This document shows positions 35,008 through 46,189 of a stretch of DNA of 64,000 bases, piece by piece. Source of the DNA: Nageia nagi (lineage: Eukaryota > Pinophyta); contig JBITNC010000001.1 in the NCBI GenBank assembly GCA_050084985.1, positions 190,464,001 to 190,528,000 on the forward strand. The letters run 5' to 3'. Position 1 is the first letter of the stretch, and each line of letters begins with the position of its first letter. Under the pieces are notes generated by a model that was given only the letters and a program-made list of their open reading frames with translations, did not search any database and was not told the DNA's origin. Both the position numbers and the translations under genes were made by a program.

Positions 35008-36600
35008 TGTATTACTTCACACTCTGAGTTGAGGTAATACATTATCATTCTTTTCACAAATTCTTTCTATTCTAATTCTATCCCCTTTGGTATAAAATCT
35101 AGGTTTTGTAAATATAATCTATCTATTGTATAAGCAAGTATTTATCTTAGATATTTACCTTTAAAAATTAAATACAAAGTGTCTAAGAGTTGTGTAAATA
35201 CAATGTGTCTAGGAGTTATGTAAATACAAAGTGTCAGGGAGTTGTGTAAATACAAAGTGTCTAGGAGTTGTGTAAATATAAATTATCTGGGAGTTGTGTA
35301 AATACAAAGTATCTAGGAGTTGTGTAAATACAAAGTTAGGAGTTGTGTAAATACAAAATATCCAAGAGTTGTGTAAATAAAAAGTGTCCAAGAGTTGTGT
35401 AAAAATAAAGCATCCAAGAGTTATGTAAAAATAGGTCCAACATATCAAATAGAGTTCGTTGATTTTGAGCAATGATGTCATAATTTTTGGCTAAAATTAG
35501 TAGGTACTAAAAGAACAAGATCATCAATAAAGCTTGAAAAAAGGGAATAAGACTTTCCAAACTGAGGTAAGGGTAATGGGTAAAAAGTAACACCCAAGTC
35601 CACTTGATCTGGATGTGTTTGACCCCTGTTAATGTGTTGACTCCAACTCATTTCCACATAACAATTGTAGTTCCTTCTTGAAGTAAGTTGATATATTATT
35701 CACAAATCCCCATTACTCTATTCACTATAGTATGGATAATTAATAGTTGCAAAGAAGTATATAGTTACTGATAGAGCGTAGTGCTAGATCGTACCTATCA
35801 AATTATAGATAAGTACTCATTCAATCAACTACAGTGCCATTTTTAATCAACTATAGGGTTGAAGAAGGAGCAGTTAGCGACATATCAAAAGGATTACAAC
35901 TCTATGGATATGACTATTCAAAAATTATAAATTCCTAGATAGTCATGTTGTTGGTACTTGTTCACTATGTAATCTAATACAGTTGTAGTATTTATTATGA
36001 ATAGTTTTCTACATTAGCCACATTCAAGATATGTAATTATGTATATTAATGAGATACAACCACCTAATAGTGGAGAAATATGTATAAATGGTAAATTGTT
36101 AGAAATTAAAAAGGTCAAATATTTTAGCAAATTTGCCCAGATTTGTAAGATGCTTTCACATATGATAATATAAATAGATAATGCTTTGCCCTCCTATAAT
36201 AAGTGGCTATTTATTGCTTTTATGAATGTTATGTGTGAGATGTTTTCTTAAAATTATGATTGTGTATTGTGATTACAAGACCCTAGGGGTAATATAGCTT
36301 GCTATTCTTAATCCTGATTATGGATTGCTACCTATGCTACAATGCTTAGATTGTATATTTCTTGTTTTAATTTTACTTCAATTCTTTATCTCTTTCCCAT
36401 AACTCTTTACTTTTCTATCTCTTTCCTATTACTTTAAACCTTCACAATAGATAGGAATTGACTTAAAATTTGGAGATTGAGTAAAAACACAACATGAATG
36501 CATTCCCACCACCTTTTGCTCTCTTAAGGAACCTACTATTGCGAGCAGTGTAGAACATGACTAGACCAAACTCATGAAGGTTACACTATACCGATCAACA
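35008..36600 (+). repeat. gypsy-2 3' LTR
   Basis: 1593 bp, begins TGTATTAC, ends gatcaaca. It has fewer minisatellite copies (35176-35440) than the 5' LTR, which accounts for most of the 212-bp length difference. Confidence 0.9.
35176..35440 (+). repeat. 26-bp minisatellite inside the gypsy-2 3' LTR
   Basis: About 10 copies of the same unit as at 23106-23500, including one shortened unit near 35335. Confidence 0.85.
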
Positions 36601-36605
36601 CATAT
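36601..36605 (+). repeat. target-site duplication CATAT (right copy of gypsy-2)
   Basis: Follows the terminal CA; identical to 22868-22872. Confidence 0.8.
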
Positions 36606-36873
36606 GTATTTGGTTAGATTTTAAATATCTAAAGATAATTAGTATATATAATTATTTTTGCATAGTCAAATCTAATATTTTTTGGATTTTAATACTATGC
36701 TTAGATCTTATTATTGCAAGTTTACAAAAATCTAATTTGTGATTTTTGTAATGTAGTAATTTATATGCAAGAAAATTAAAATAGTGATTTTGCTATATTA
36801 TTGCAATTTTGTTTAAAGCATGTAATCTTTTTTGTAATATAGTTTATAAAAGTTTTTTTACAATATGTAAGTT

Positions 36874-36892
36874 GTATATATATATATATATA
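36874..36892 (+). repeat. (TA)n microsatellite in the copia-1 leader
   Basis: About nine TA units. Copia-2 has a similar run at the equivalent place (49292-49318). Confidence 0.8.
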
Positions 36893-37017
36893 ATTTTAAT
36901 AGATAGATTCAAAAAAATAGAATATTTTTTAAAAATAATACATAATTTTTTTCTCTATATTATTTTTATATATAATTTTTTTTTTAATTTTTTGTTAAAA
37001 TAAAATAAAAAATTCAT

Positions 37018-37545
37018 AATCCAAAGGCTACATGCTCCTAATGGTCTACACTGGCTAAGTTAGGTTATGTGTGCCAAAGGGGGTTGTGCTACCTAGGTTA
37101 GGTCATTGATCGTGCACCCTAAAGGGGGCTACATTAGCCAAGCTAGGCCATCGATCATGCCCCCCAAAGGGAGCTACACTAGCTAGGCTTGGACACTAGC
37201 AATTCAACCAAAAAGGGACTATGTTGGTCAAGCAAGCCATGATGGTTGCATGCTCCCAAGGGGTCTACACTAGCCAAGATACATTGGTCATGTGCCCTAA
37301 GGGGTTATGATAGTTATGTTGCAATGCATGTAAAAGGAGGTAATGTTGGCCTCCCTAATGGGAGTGCATTAGCCACCCTAAGGGGATCATGTTAGCCACT
37401 AAATGTAGTCACACATGTTGCCCTAAGGGGGTCACATTGTATTCTCTCCTAGGGGCTATGTAGGCCACCCAAAGGGGTTACACAACCCACCCTATAGGTG
37501 CCACATAGGAAGCCCTAAGAGGGCCACCAAACTAGCTACCCAACA
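37018..37545 (+). repeat. GC-richer imperfect repeat block in the copia-1 leader
   Basis: Units of about 45-60 bp built around ccctaaagggggctac, attagccaagctaggcc and cgatcatg recur about ten times and drift towards the end. Against its surroundings the block is clearly GC-rich. No frame is shared by the units. Copia-2 has a shorter block of similar character at 49455-49645. Confidence 0.7.
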
Positions 37546-39256
37546 ACAACAACAAAAAATACCCCCTACCAATAAAAACTATGGTCTCCTATGGGTTGGC
37601 ACTCATAGCTTCCTCCACCTCCCTTATGGTAGTGGGTCTTGAAGCTTGCACATCTAGTGTATTTTTTTATCATAGATGGAGAAATTATTTATTTCATTTT
37701 TTTTAGGGTTTACTTTTATGTATTTCATTAAAGTTGTGCTTATTTTTTCACACAACATAAGGTATTTTTTCTACCCTTATGTCATTCTTTATTGATTTTA
37801 GGGCTAATATTTAATTTGAGGATATATTTTTTCTATGTTTACATACTATTTGGGAGGTGATTATTCATCATAGAAGCTTCCTATTTTAATTACAAAGTGA
37901 CATAAGTGACTTTTACAAAAATAAAAGCATCCTTTTTAAACATATAATTTTTCAAGGGATTTACTTATTCAATATTTGAGGGGGTATGTATTTAATATAA
38001 ATACATTTAATTAATTTTTATTAGCCATGGTGTTATTTTATAATAATTATTTTCATGGATAATAAATGATTATTCATACCATGGCGTGTTTATAATATTT
38101 GAAGGAGTTATTTTTTTTAAAATAAGAAGGGGGAGAAAGATAAAGTAATTTTTGGGTGTGAATATACTAATTTTGTGAGTGGAGTGCACTTGGTAAAATA
38201 GTGTATTTTTTAGCCCAAATCTCTTTCAAAAATATTTTTTTCCCTTTTTGAAATCCCATAAAGGGACTAAAATTTAATTATTAGAGGGATTCCAAATTAT
38301 ATGGGTGATTCTTCATGGATATTTTTATGGATGTTATTATCCATAATATATTAAATAATCATAGAGTAGCAATTACTGCATTTCAAATTGAGATGGCACA
38401 TCAATATGTTTTAGGTAATATTGCTTACAATTTATTACATCAAAAATTTATTGCAAGTTCCACTTCTTGTGACCCATTACTTTGTGCAGGTTCCACTTGT
38501 TGTGGTCCATTGCCTATGTTCCTTATATAGTTGGAGTAGCTTCTTAATAAATTTAAACAATAAACTAAAAATACAAATATATTTATATATGCTTCTTACC
38601 TTTTGTCTAGTGCATGTGGGATTTCTTTCTCCACATAACTATTCATACCAATAGTAAAAGCAAGATGCTTTTTCATGAGGCCAACAAGATAGATACTTTT
38701 TCTTAAACATGTATTGTTTAAAACAAAATGAAATTTTTGATAATGAATGTGTGGATGTTGTTTCCTTTATAATTGTTCAGCAAATTTGGAAGGCTATGTT
38801 TTACCATACAATGCATTTTTGGCAACATATAGTTTTGGCCAAAATTAAAATGTTTGCATATAATATGATAGGATGATCATATGGTCATTTACTAATTTTT
38901 TTTTTATCATAATCATATGGGTATTGTGTGGCAAATATTAATTGCATGATGAGATATTTTTCCACTACCATAGTTGTAATTAATTCATGAAGACTTATGT
39001 GATACCACCTCCTATTCTCGAAAATAGGTTAATATAACTTGTGGTGATGATTTTGTTTTTGTATCAAATCTATGATGATGCCACCTGCACTTATGATGCT
39101 CAACAATGTGTGATGTGATCCAAATTATGGTAAAGATTTAATTTTTGTAACAAATCTATGGTGGTATTACCACCCACCTTAGTTCCACACCTATTTATCT
39201 CATTCCACTGATAATAAATACAACTTGTAATTTAAGAGTAAAGGCATGATTTAGCC
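37546..39256 (+). other. copia-1 internal region without recognised gene
   Basis: AT-rich. A short open stretch at 38315-38530 (MDIFMDVIIHNILNN) has no recognised domain. Near 39030-39180 a 50-bp motif (tgatttwgtttttgtaacaaatctatg) occurs twice. Confidence 0.4.
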
Positions 39257-39721
39257 ATGACAGGTAGGTATCTATCATGTCTTGGATACAAAGACTATGT
39301 AGCATTATTTAGTTATGAAGAGGATTATGTTTCAACTAATCCTCTACTGCATGTTCCACCCAATAATCCTCCTAATCTTGCAATTCATGCTTCTCATAAT
39401 ACTTCAATCCCTATTCAGCTTAATACTTTATGCTATCTTTGGATTAATGCTCCAACTAACATTGAGGAAGGTTTCTCATCTAGAGTTAGGACCAATCCCT
39501 CTTTCTTGGAGTATGAAATTAAATCATCACATCAAAAATTATATGATTCTAATCACAAGTGTGATATGTTTAAATGAAAGAAAGTAGTGTGCAACCAGGC
39601 CTTTGATTTACTCATGGAAGTGCAAAATCACCTACAAATTGAGAATAATATATTGGGTGAATGTTATTCTATATTCCATGAGGAGTTAAAGTCTCTAAAG
39701 CTTAATGTTAATCCTCCTTAG
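39257..39721 (+). pseudogene. unassigned reading frame of copia-1
   Basis: About 150 codons with a single stop near residue 107. Starts MTGRYLSCLGYKDYVALFSY and ends HEELKSLKLNVNPP. It has no zinc knuckle, protease, integrase or RT motif. The sequence is hydrophilic, with a proline/asparagine-rich middle and a charged, possibly helical tail. It could be a decayed gag-like or captured protein; I cannot say which. Confidence 0.4.
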
Positions 39722-40015
39722 AATACTTAAGTTATATATATAATACTATGTGTATTTGGTACTATTTAGAAGAATGTTTTAAGAAACATATCTTTGGTTG
39801 CTTTCTACTATCTAAATAAAAGTTCTTCTAACATAATCATGCTTACATAATCTTATCTGAATCCTTGTTTACATTTTGCTATGCCATGAAATATATCATG
39901 ATTATAATAGTTTTTCATTTGATAAATGATGCAAATTTGAAATATATAAACAACTTTTGTAATTATACATGGATAGATTCTTATTCATGAAAAGCCAATG
40001 TCAATCTATACAAAA

Positions 40016-40195
40016 TGGAGTGGTTAAAAAAGTTCGACCTTATTCATGATTGCCACATGTTGAAGTGGTTAAAAAAAATTTAACTTCTCCATCATTTTCA
40101 AGCCTTGAAGTGATTAAAAAGGTTCTCTTTTCTCTATGATTATTGAATGTTGGAGTGGTTAAAAAGGTTCGCCCTTCTCTCACATTACAATATTA
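40016..40195 (+). repeat. ~46-bp tandem repeat, 4 copies
   Basis: Copies of tggagtggttaaaaaggttc begin near 40016, 40062, 40106 and 40150 and are followed by a CT-rich part. Confidence 0.8.
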
Positions 40196-40441
40196 TATAG
40201 AAAATTGCATCCATGTGATTGGATGAATGTTACCTTTTTCTATCATGTATATCTTAACTAGTACAATGGTTAAGATGGTATTTATTTTTATGGCTTGGGC
40301 ATCTTAACTAGTGGCATAATCAAGTTTACATTTTTTAGCTTGTTCTTCATCTATTCTATAGTATAGTTGAATGAGACCTTGAATATCCTACTCAAGATGT
40401 TTGTAAATAGATAAGAACTTATGCATCATTGACATGTAGCT

Positions 40442-40612
40442 TGTACACCTCCATGGTTAGTTCACTCCATGTGAGGAATTATTCATACATATTTTTGAGC
40501 TTTTATTGTACACCTTCATGGTTAGTTCACTCTATATAAAGAATTAGTTATATATATTTTGAGCTTTTGATGTATAATTTTGTGGTTAGTTCACTCCATG
40601 TGAGGAACTAGT
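40442..40612 (+). repeat. ~63-bp tandem repeat, 3 copies
   Basis: Copies carry tgtacaccttcatggttag and ttcactccatgtgaggaa. One related copy is present in copia-2 near 53336. Confidence 0.8.
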
Positions 40613-41000
40613 GGTAAATCTTATTAAAAGTATTGCTTAGTGCAGTTTTCATCAAGGGGAAGAATTATTCCTATATATGATTTCAAATTCAATATATATA
40701 TCCTTCAATATTATACAACTCCTTAGTATAAGTTATTTTTTGTACTACATGCATTCTTAAGGCCTATAGTATAGATATAAACCTATATCATTTCTTATGA
40801 TGGTAAAATTGATCTTAAAGGGGAATGAAGGGTGAATTAATACTTTTAACATATTTAAAAGAATTTTTATATTATTGATAGTACATTTAATATTATACAC
40901 ATTTGGATATTAATATATCATTGATATACATGCTCATGTATGATATATATATTTTGATTTTTAGTGCACATATAATATTGAGTATGCACATGTAATATTC

Positions 41001-41165
41001 TTAGACATCATAGTTGATGATGGATATCATATTTGATATTGTGCATATATGTTTACTTAGCATATTTGTATGTACTATTTCTTAGATATCATAGTTGATG
41101 ATGGATATCATCTTTGATGTTGTGCATATATGTTTACTTGGTATCTTTGTATATACCATTTTATT
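41001..41165 (+). repeat. 81-bp tandem duplication
   Basis: ttagacatcatagttgatga at 41001 recurs at 41082 with the following 60 bp also conserved. Confidence 0.85.
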
Positions 41166-41525
41166 AGTATATAGATTGTATTATTTGATTCATTTATGAA
41201 TGAATGTATGATGTAAATAATTGATCTTATTTATGAGCTACTTGTAGCATGTAAATTTCTTCTTAATGCAGGCTACTTACTTCAAGTGAGCAAGCTCATC
41301 ATGTCAACTTGTTGTTGAATGATTACTACTTGTACATTGAAACTATTTATAATTAATGATTGTATTGTAAAACCATTTGTTAAAATGGTTAAGTAGTTGA
41401 ACCTTGTAAAACCATATAAATTCTATTACTTTCTTATAATTTCTCATCTTTTATTATATTCTTATAAAGGATAACCCTCTTTCTCTTTCTCTTTGTCTTC
41501 TTAACTCTCTACCCTAATATTGCAT

Positions 41526-41535
41526 TAAGGGAGAG
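41526..41535 (+). other. copia-1 polypurine tract
   Basis: aagggagag just before the TG of the right LTR. Copia-2 has aagggaaag at the same position. Confidence 0.7.
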
Positions 41536-41994
41536 TGTTAGACATTATAATGCATTATTATGTAATACCTCTCTTTAATATAACTCATAGGTATTTAGAT
41601 ACGTTAAGTATTAAAAGAATAAAATATTAGAAAAGGTTAAATCAACCCTTTGGTAAAAGGGTGGTTAAAGAGAGGGTTGTATGCTAAAAATAGAAGGACA
41701 TCCCCCCTCTCATAACATACACTTGTATAAGCATGAAAATACTAGTCTTATAGAATTGTAGGAATGCTCTTGTAAGAGTTTTGTAGAAGAATTCTTGAGA
41801 ATTTTTAGAAGAGTTTTGTTGTGAGAAGTAATAGAAAACATGGTTTAAAATGGATGTACTCCCAAAAGATGGAGGAACCACTATACTTCTTATGTGTTCA
41901 AATTGTGATATTGACTATTTATTATGTTGGTTTAGAGAAACTTCTTGAGATCTTAGTAGATTAAGATTTTACTCTTTAAGGTGTAAATCCAACA
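41536..41994 (+). repeat. copia-1 3' LTR
   Basis: 459 bp, TGTTAGACATT ... AAATCCAACA. Confidence 0.9.
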
Positions 41995-41999
41995 TTATT
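41995..41999 (+). repeat. target-site duplication TTATT (right copy of copia-1)
   Basis: Identical to 22107-22111. Confidence 0.8.
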
Positions 42000-42715
42000 A
42001 TGGTAACTAAATTGGTCCTCGAAGTGTAATTAGTGTAGATAAGTCATTGGGAAAGTAATTTATGGCTTACTATCACAGAGGCCTCGAACCCTCTTATTTC
42101 ATCAATGGGGTCATAGATTCAAAGAGTAGGCCATAATAAAATCTTATCTCCCTTATTTATATTCATCTAGCATAGAAAGTGATAATGCCTATGTTAATGG
42201 GATTACTACCTTGGTGATAAAATCCACGTGTAGCCAACTCTATATATAGCTTAAAGATGTATAGAGCTGGAAACTCAAGAAAAGTGGAATCAATGGTTGG
42301 TCATCATCTTCAACTCATTGATGTTCATTTTAAAGGTAAATGCATATGTATCTATAAAAATAAAATACACATGTAAGTAATCTAAATATAAAATACATTT
42401 TTTATAAATCAAATAAATAATTTAAATTAATAAAAAATTTACTCAATTAACATTTAACTCATTAAGATATACAACTCACTTCACATTAATATGAAATACA
42501 ATCAACTCACTTTTTTATAGCTATGAAAAATCAAATAATGTATAATATTCATTCAAGAATGTAAATTAAAGTATCCATATTTTTCTATGAGGAGATATAT
42601 GTTTGTACAAAAGTTAAATTAATAACTTAATAATACAAATACATGCAACATATATTTTAGTTCTCCACTTCACCTTGGCTACCACTGTAGGATACCTTTC
42701 GATGGAATTATCTAA
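42000..42715. other. flank of copia-1, nothing recognised
   Basis: Unassigned sequence. If the CACTA remnant extends past copia-1, its end could lie here, but no terminus was found. Confidence 0.35.
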
Positions 42716-43030
42716 ACAAATAAAATAAAATAAGAGTTAGATATTATATAAATATAAAAAATAAAATATGGTATTTTAATTTAAAATATTACCAGTTTAA
42801 TTATTTAATTTTTTTAATAAATGAATTAAATAATTTTATTTTTAATATTAAACTAATTAATTTTATTTAATATAACATTAATTTTAAGATTTTATGTTAA
42901 AATTAAAATATTACATGAATTTTATTTTTTAATATTAAATTTATTTTATTTTATTTTAACATTAAACTAATTATTTTATTATTAAACTATTTTATTTTAA
43001 TATTAAATTAATTTTATTTTATTGTAATAT
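42716..43030. repeat. AT-rich low-complexity block (taatattaaactaatta-type)
   Basis: Almost pure A/T with repeated ttaatattaaa and attttatttta words. A block of the same words is at 63330-63600. Confidence 0.7.
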
Positions 43031-44400
43031 TAAAAAAATATAATGGGAGGTGTTCGTTGGAGCCATTAATCCTCTCAGAGCTATGCTCTTGCCCATAAAT
43101 GGAATGAATTGGGTAAATCATAGGTTCTTTTTGCTCAGATGGAACTTTTACATGAGGTTTTTTATCTAGGCCTTACACAAAAGGATCACAATACAATTGA
43201 AACACATCCAAGCAACAACCATGTAGTAGCATGAAGGATTCATCAAGGGGATTCAAACTTATGACATCCTCTTATCAAATTGAATCACTTTTCCACCATG
43301 GTGTCTCCTTAGGGACATGTAATATTAAAGTAATTATTTTTAATTAATTAGTTTATTTTTTCAAAAAAATATGCATGATCCTAGCATGAATCCTAACATC
43401 ATGCTTGGTATGGTCCTAACATGGATCTATGTCATGAATTACATCAAAAGCCACTTAAAACATGATAAAATAAAAAGCGTTATGGCCAACACTTGTCATT
43501 TTTCATCCTAGACAATAGTTTTTGAGTGTAATAAGGAGGGTGGGTGCAAGAAGTTAGGTCCACTTTAAGGCCAAAAGTGGAAGTATTTTCCTTGATTTTC
43601 AAGTTTGGGAATGATTGATCTCAAAATTTGAAGCACTTAGACATGGAATCATGAAAAAGGTCACTTAGATAAAAATGCAATGCTTAAAGTCTAGTTTAAA
43701 AAATATAATTTATTCTAAAACCAAGATTATATAAATTAATTTTTTATAGAATGAACAAAAAATAATTTTTAAAATATACCCTTCTTGGACCATACAATGC
43801 ACGTGTCTATCACACATAATTTGACTAAAATCAAGGTATTTAAAAAATCCTTTTAGGAATAAATTCCTAAGACAATGAAGCTTGTGTTGGATATGTTTTC
43901 ATAATTTTTTCATCAATATTTTTTTATTAATTTTGTATTAGGCATGTTTGTGGTTTCAAAAAGTGCTCATGTCCATCACACATAATTTAATCTAAACTTA
44001 ATCTTTTTTAAAAAAAAAATTTTTCTTATTGAGAATTCTCTAAAGCTTTTCCCTATATAATTTTTTTTCATAACTCCCAAAATAAAAACTTATTAACTAC
44101 AAGACCCTTATATCTCAAGTATATGGACTAGTTTTATAAAAAATTAATAGAAAAATATAAAATCTGCTCTAATTGTAAAAAAAATTACATATCTAAATTC
44201 TTTGCTCTTTCATCTAAAATGGGTTTCAATTTCATGAAAAAATTCAATCAAAATTACCATGAAATGTATGCTTGAAGTTATGATTTTGTAGTGAAATCAA
44301 CCATGGACATTTGCTTGCAGGTCCTAGGAAAAGGGTTGGCTCACCAAGCCTTTTTCGATCCTAAATCTGAGGTTGGTAAGTAGGTTTGGTTAGGGTTGGA
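43031..44400. other. spacer with two short repeats
   Basis: No gene. A 25-bp segment, catcacacataatttgac-like, occurs near 43810 and 43975. A 20-bp segment near 43551 (gcaagaagttaggtccactt) recurs in inverse orientation near 62690. Confidence 0.4.
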
Positions 44401-44416
44401 AGGAAGTAAACTTTGA

Positions 44417-44438
44417 ATATATCAAGATCTTGATATAT
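44417..44438. repeat. 22-bp perfect palindrome
   Basis: Centred on aagatctt with perfectly matching arms (atatatc/gatatat). A related 18-bp palindrome lies at 44507-44524. Confidence 0.85.
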
Positions 44439-44506
44439 CAATATCTTTATTTATTGATATATATATTAAATCTTGATATGTTTTACAATGGTAATAGACA
44501 TAAAAC

Positions 44507-44524
44507 ATATCAAGATCTTGATAT
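44507..44524. repeat. 18-bp perfect palindrome
   Basis: atatcaagatcttgatat, the same core as at 44417-44438, 90 bp away. Confidence 0.85.
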
Positions 44525-44999
44525 ATTAGGATGTAGATATGTTGACCATTTTAGGATCCCAATTTTTATTAAATCATTAGGAAAAAAAATCACCTTCTTG
44601 GATAGAGATGTTCTCTGCATCATTCCTCTCCCCTTTCATAAAGTATAGTACAATACAAAAAATAGTGATATTTTTTCTAGAAAGTAGCTTGGTTTTGGCA
44701 TATAGATGCATCTTATTCAATCATAATACTGAGTTTAAGAACCAAGGTATCTATTTTAGTTATTTTGAATATGAATTAAGTTTTTTATGAAGAGACTTAA
44801 GGTTTTGAATCTTGAAGCAACCATTGCAATTAAGGATTTCTTATAAATATATACAATGTTTAATTTTAAACTTAAAATCTAATCAACACCATAGGTGATA
44901 AAAAAATACCAAATAAGGAGAGGAAGGAAGGTCATTTCATTTGAATAAATTCATGCAAAAAGAGAGAAGGATGAAAAATGGAAAAGAGAAAAAATAACA

Positions 45000-45205
45000 T
45001 AGAATAAAGAACTAAAATGTAATGAAGTATATGAAAGTTCCATCCCAATTGAAGGGGAGTACATTGAAGAGAACATTAATTTAGATATGATTTTATACAA
45101 TGTATGCATTGAAAAGGAGAATGCACTATTGAATGAACCTTCAAATTCAATGACTATGGAAATGAATGCAAGTATGCCTTTGAATCTTCATATCCTTTTT
45201 TAATT
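45000..45205 (+). pseudogene. short acidic coding-like segment
   Basis: The frame contains NEVYESSIPIEGEYIEENIN, then YNVCIEKENALLNEPSNSM and MEMNASMPLNLHIL, without stops for about 60 codons. The last 39 bp recur with seven differences at 47858-47896, upstream of the DDE-like gene. It may be a displaced N-terminal exon of that gene; function unknown. Confidence 0.35.
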
Positions 45206-45860
45206 TTAGGTGCTTTTCAACATTCTCATGGAACTTCTCCAAATTATTAAGAAATTATTTAATTAATATAATACTCTTGATATTAGCATGGATTATTTAT
45301 TAGATTTATTTCCACTTTCAAAAGTTCCTTCCATAGACCACTTGAAATGACACATCTAGCTCATGTTTGTACTCTTACTATTAGAGTTATTATTAGAATT
45401 TTTCTTGTACAACTCCTAAATCCTATAGGTAATCAAGTTATTTTACACTCCTATTAATTATCTTAAGAACCTAAATTATGAGAATATTAATTATAAGAAT
45501 TACTAATAATGGCTCATATAGGAATTTGTTTATGAGAACTATAGTCAAATGATTAATGTTATAAATGAAGCTACATCACTATTGATATTTTCTTAAGTGG
45601 AAGGAAAGGGGATCCTATAAATAGATCATACATGATTTTACTCTCTCTTTTTATTTCTATGTTGAATTTATGGAACTATGTGTACTTATGATATACATAA
45701 TTAATGTACATGGATCAAATTGTAGCCTTTTTCTTAAGAAACCTTTTTTAATTTAATAATGAAAGCCATTGAATCAATACATATCATAACAATTTTAAAA
45801 CATGAAGTGCATAGATAGATAGATAAGTATAATAACATCCTTTTATATAAGTCAAAAAGT
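45206..45860. other. spacer, nothing recognised
   Basis: AT-rich; no supported feature. Confidence 0.35.
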
Positions 45861-45867
45861 TTTTAGA

Positions 45868-46180
45868 ACCTATGAAAGTATATCCAAAAGTATTTACAAA
45901 CATATTGTTGAATGATTGTTTCTCATAAACACATAGGAGATTAATGTGACCACTTGGCCAACAAGTTTGAAAACTTTACCAAAAATCATTTGTAGGACCT
46001 TTCAAAGTTTGTTTAGAAGTGAATATATAAATATATTGAGTCTTTTAATATCCTTTTAAACCCAATTGGATTGTAATACCTATCAAATTTTATCCAAAAG
46101 TATTTACAAACATATAGTTGTATGATTATTTTTCACAAATAAATAGGAGATTAATATAATCACTTGGCCAAAGTGACTAA
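45868..46180 (+). repeat. ~212-bp duplication, 1.5 copies
   Basis: tatccaaaagtatttacaaacatat at about 45880 recurs near 46092, with the following 90 bp conserved to cacttggccaa. Confidence 0.75.
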
Positions 46181-46189
46181 ATATTTTAT

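Larger units (their letters stand above)
22873..36600 (+). mobile_element. Ty3/gypsy LTR retrotransposon (gypsy-2), plus strand, extra RNase H before RT
   Basis: Long LTRs (22873-24677, 35008-36600) enclose, in order, gag, a weak protease, an archaeal-type RNase H, reverse transcriptase, classical RNase H, integrase and a long post-pol coding region. The five-base duplication CATAT flanks it. It lies in the leader of copia-1 and is therefore younger than it. Length is 13.7 kb. The domain order differs from gypsy-1. All frames are decayed, with TAG/TAA frequent where Gln or Trp codons are expected. Confidence 0.93.
22112..41994 (+). mobile_element. copia-type LTR element without recognisable pol (copia-1), carrying a nested gypsy
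   Basis: Related LTRs at 22112-22594 and 41536-41994 start TGTTA and end AACA, flanked by TTATT. The left LTR is followed after two bases by tggtattagatc, close to the initiator-Met primer site of Ty1/copia elements. A purine run, aagggagag, precedes the right LTR. Excluding gypsy-2 (22873-36600) and one copy of its CATAT target duplication, the element is about 6.15 kb. Its leader and 3' region resemble those of copia-2, but I find no integrase, RT or RNase H, only an unassigned frame at 39257-39721. It is either a non-autonomous derivative or one whose pol was deleted. Confidence 0.88.

Noticed and set aside
39257-39721. Copia gag
   Set aside because: No CCHC knuckle and no recognisable gag core, so it was left unassigned.
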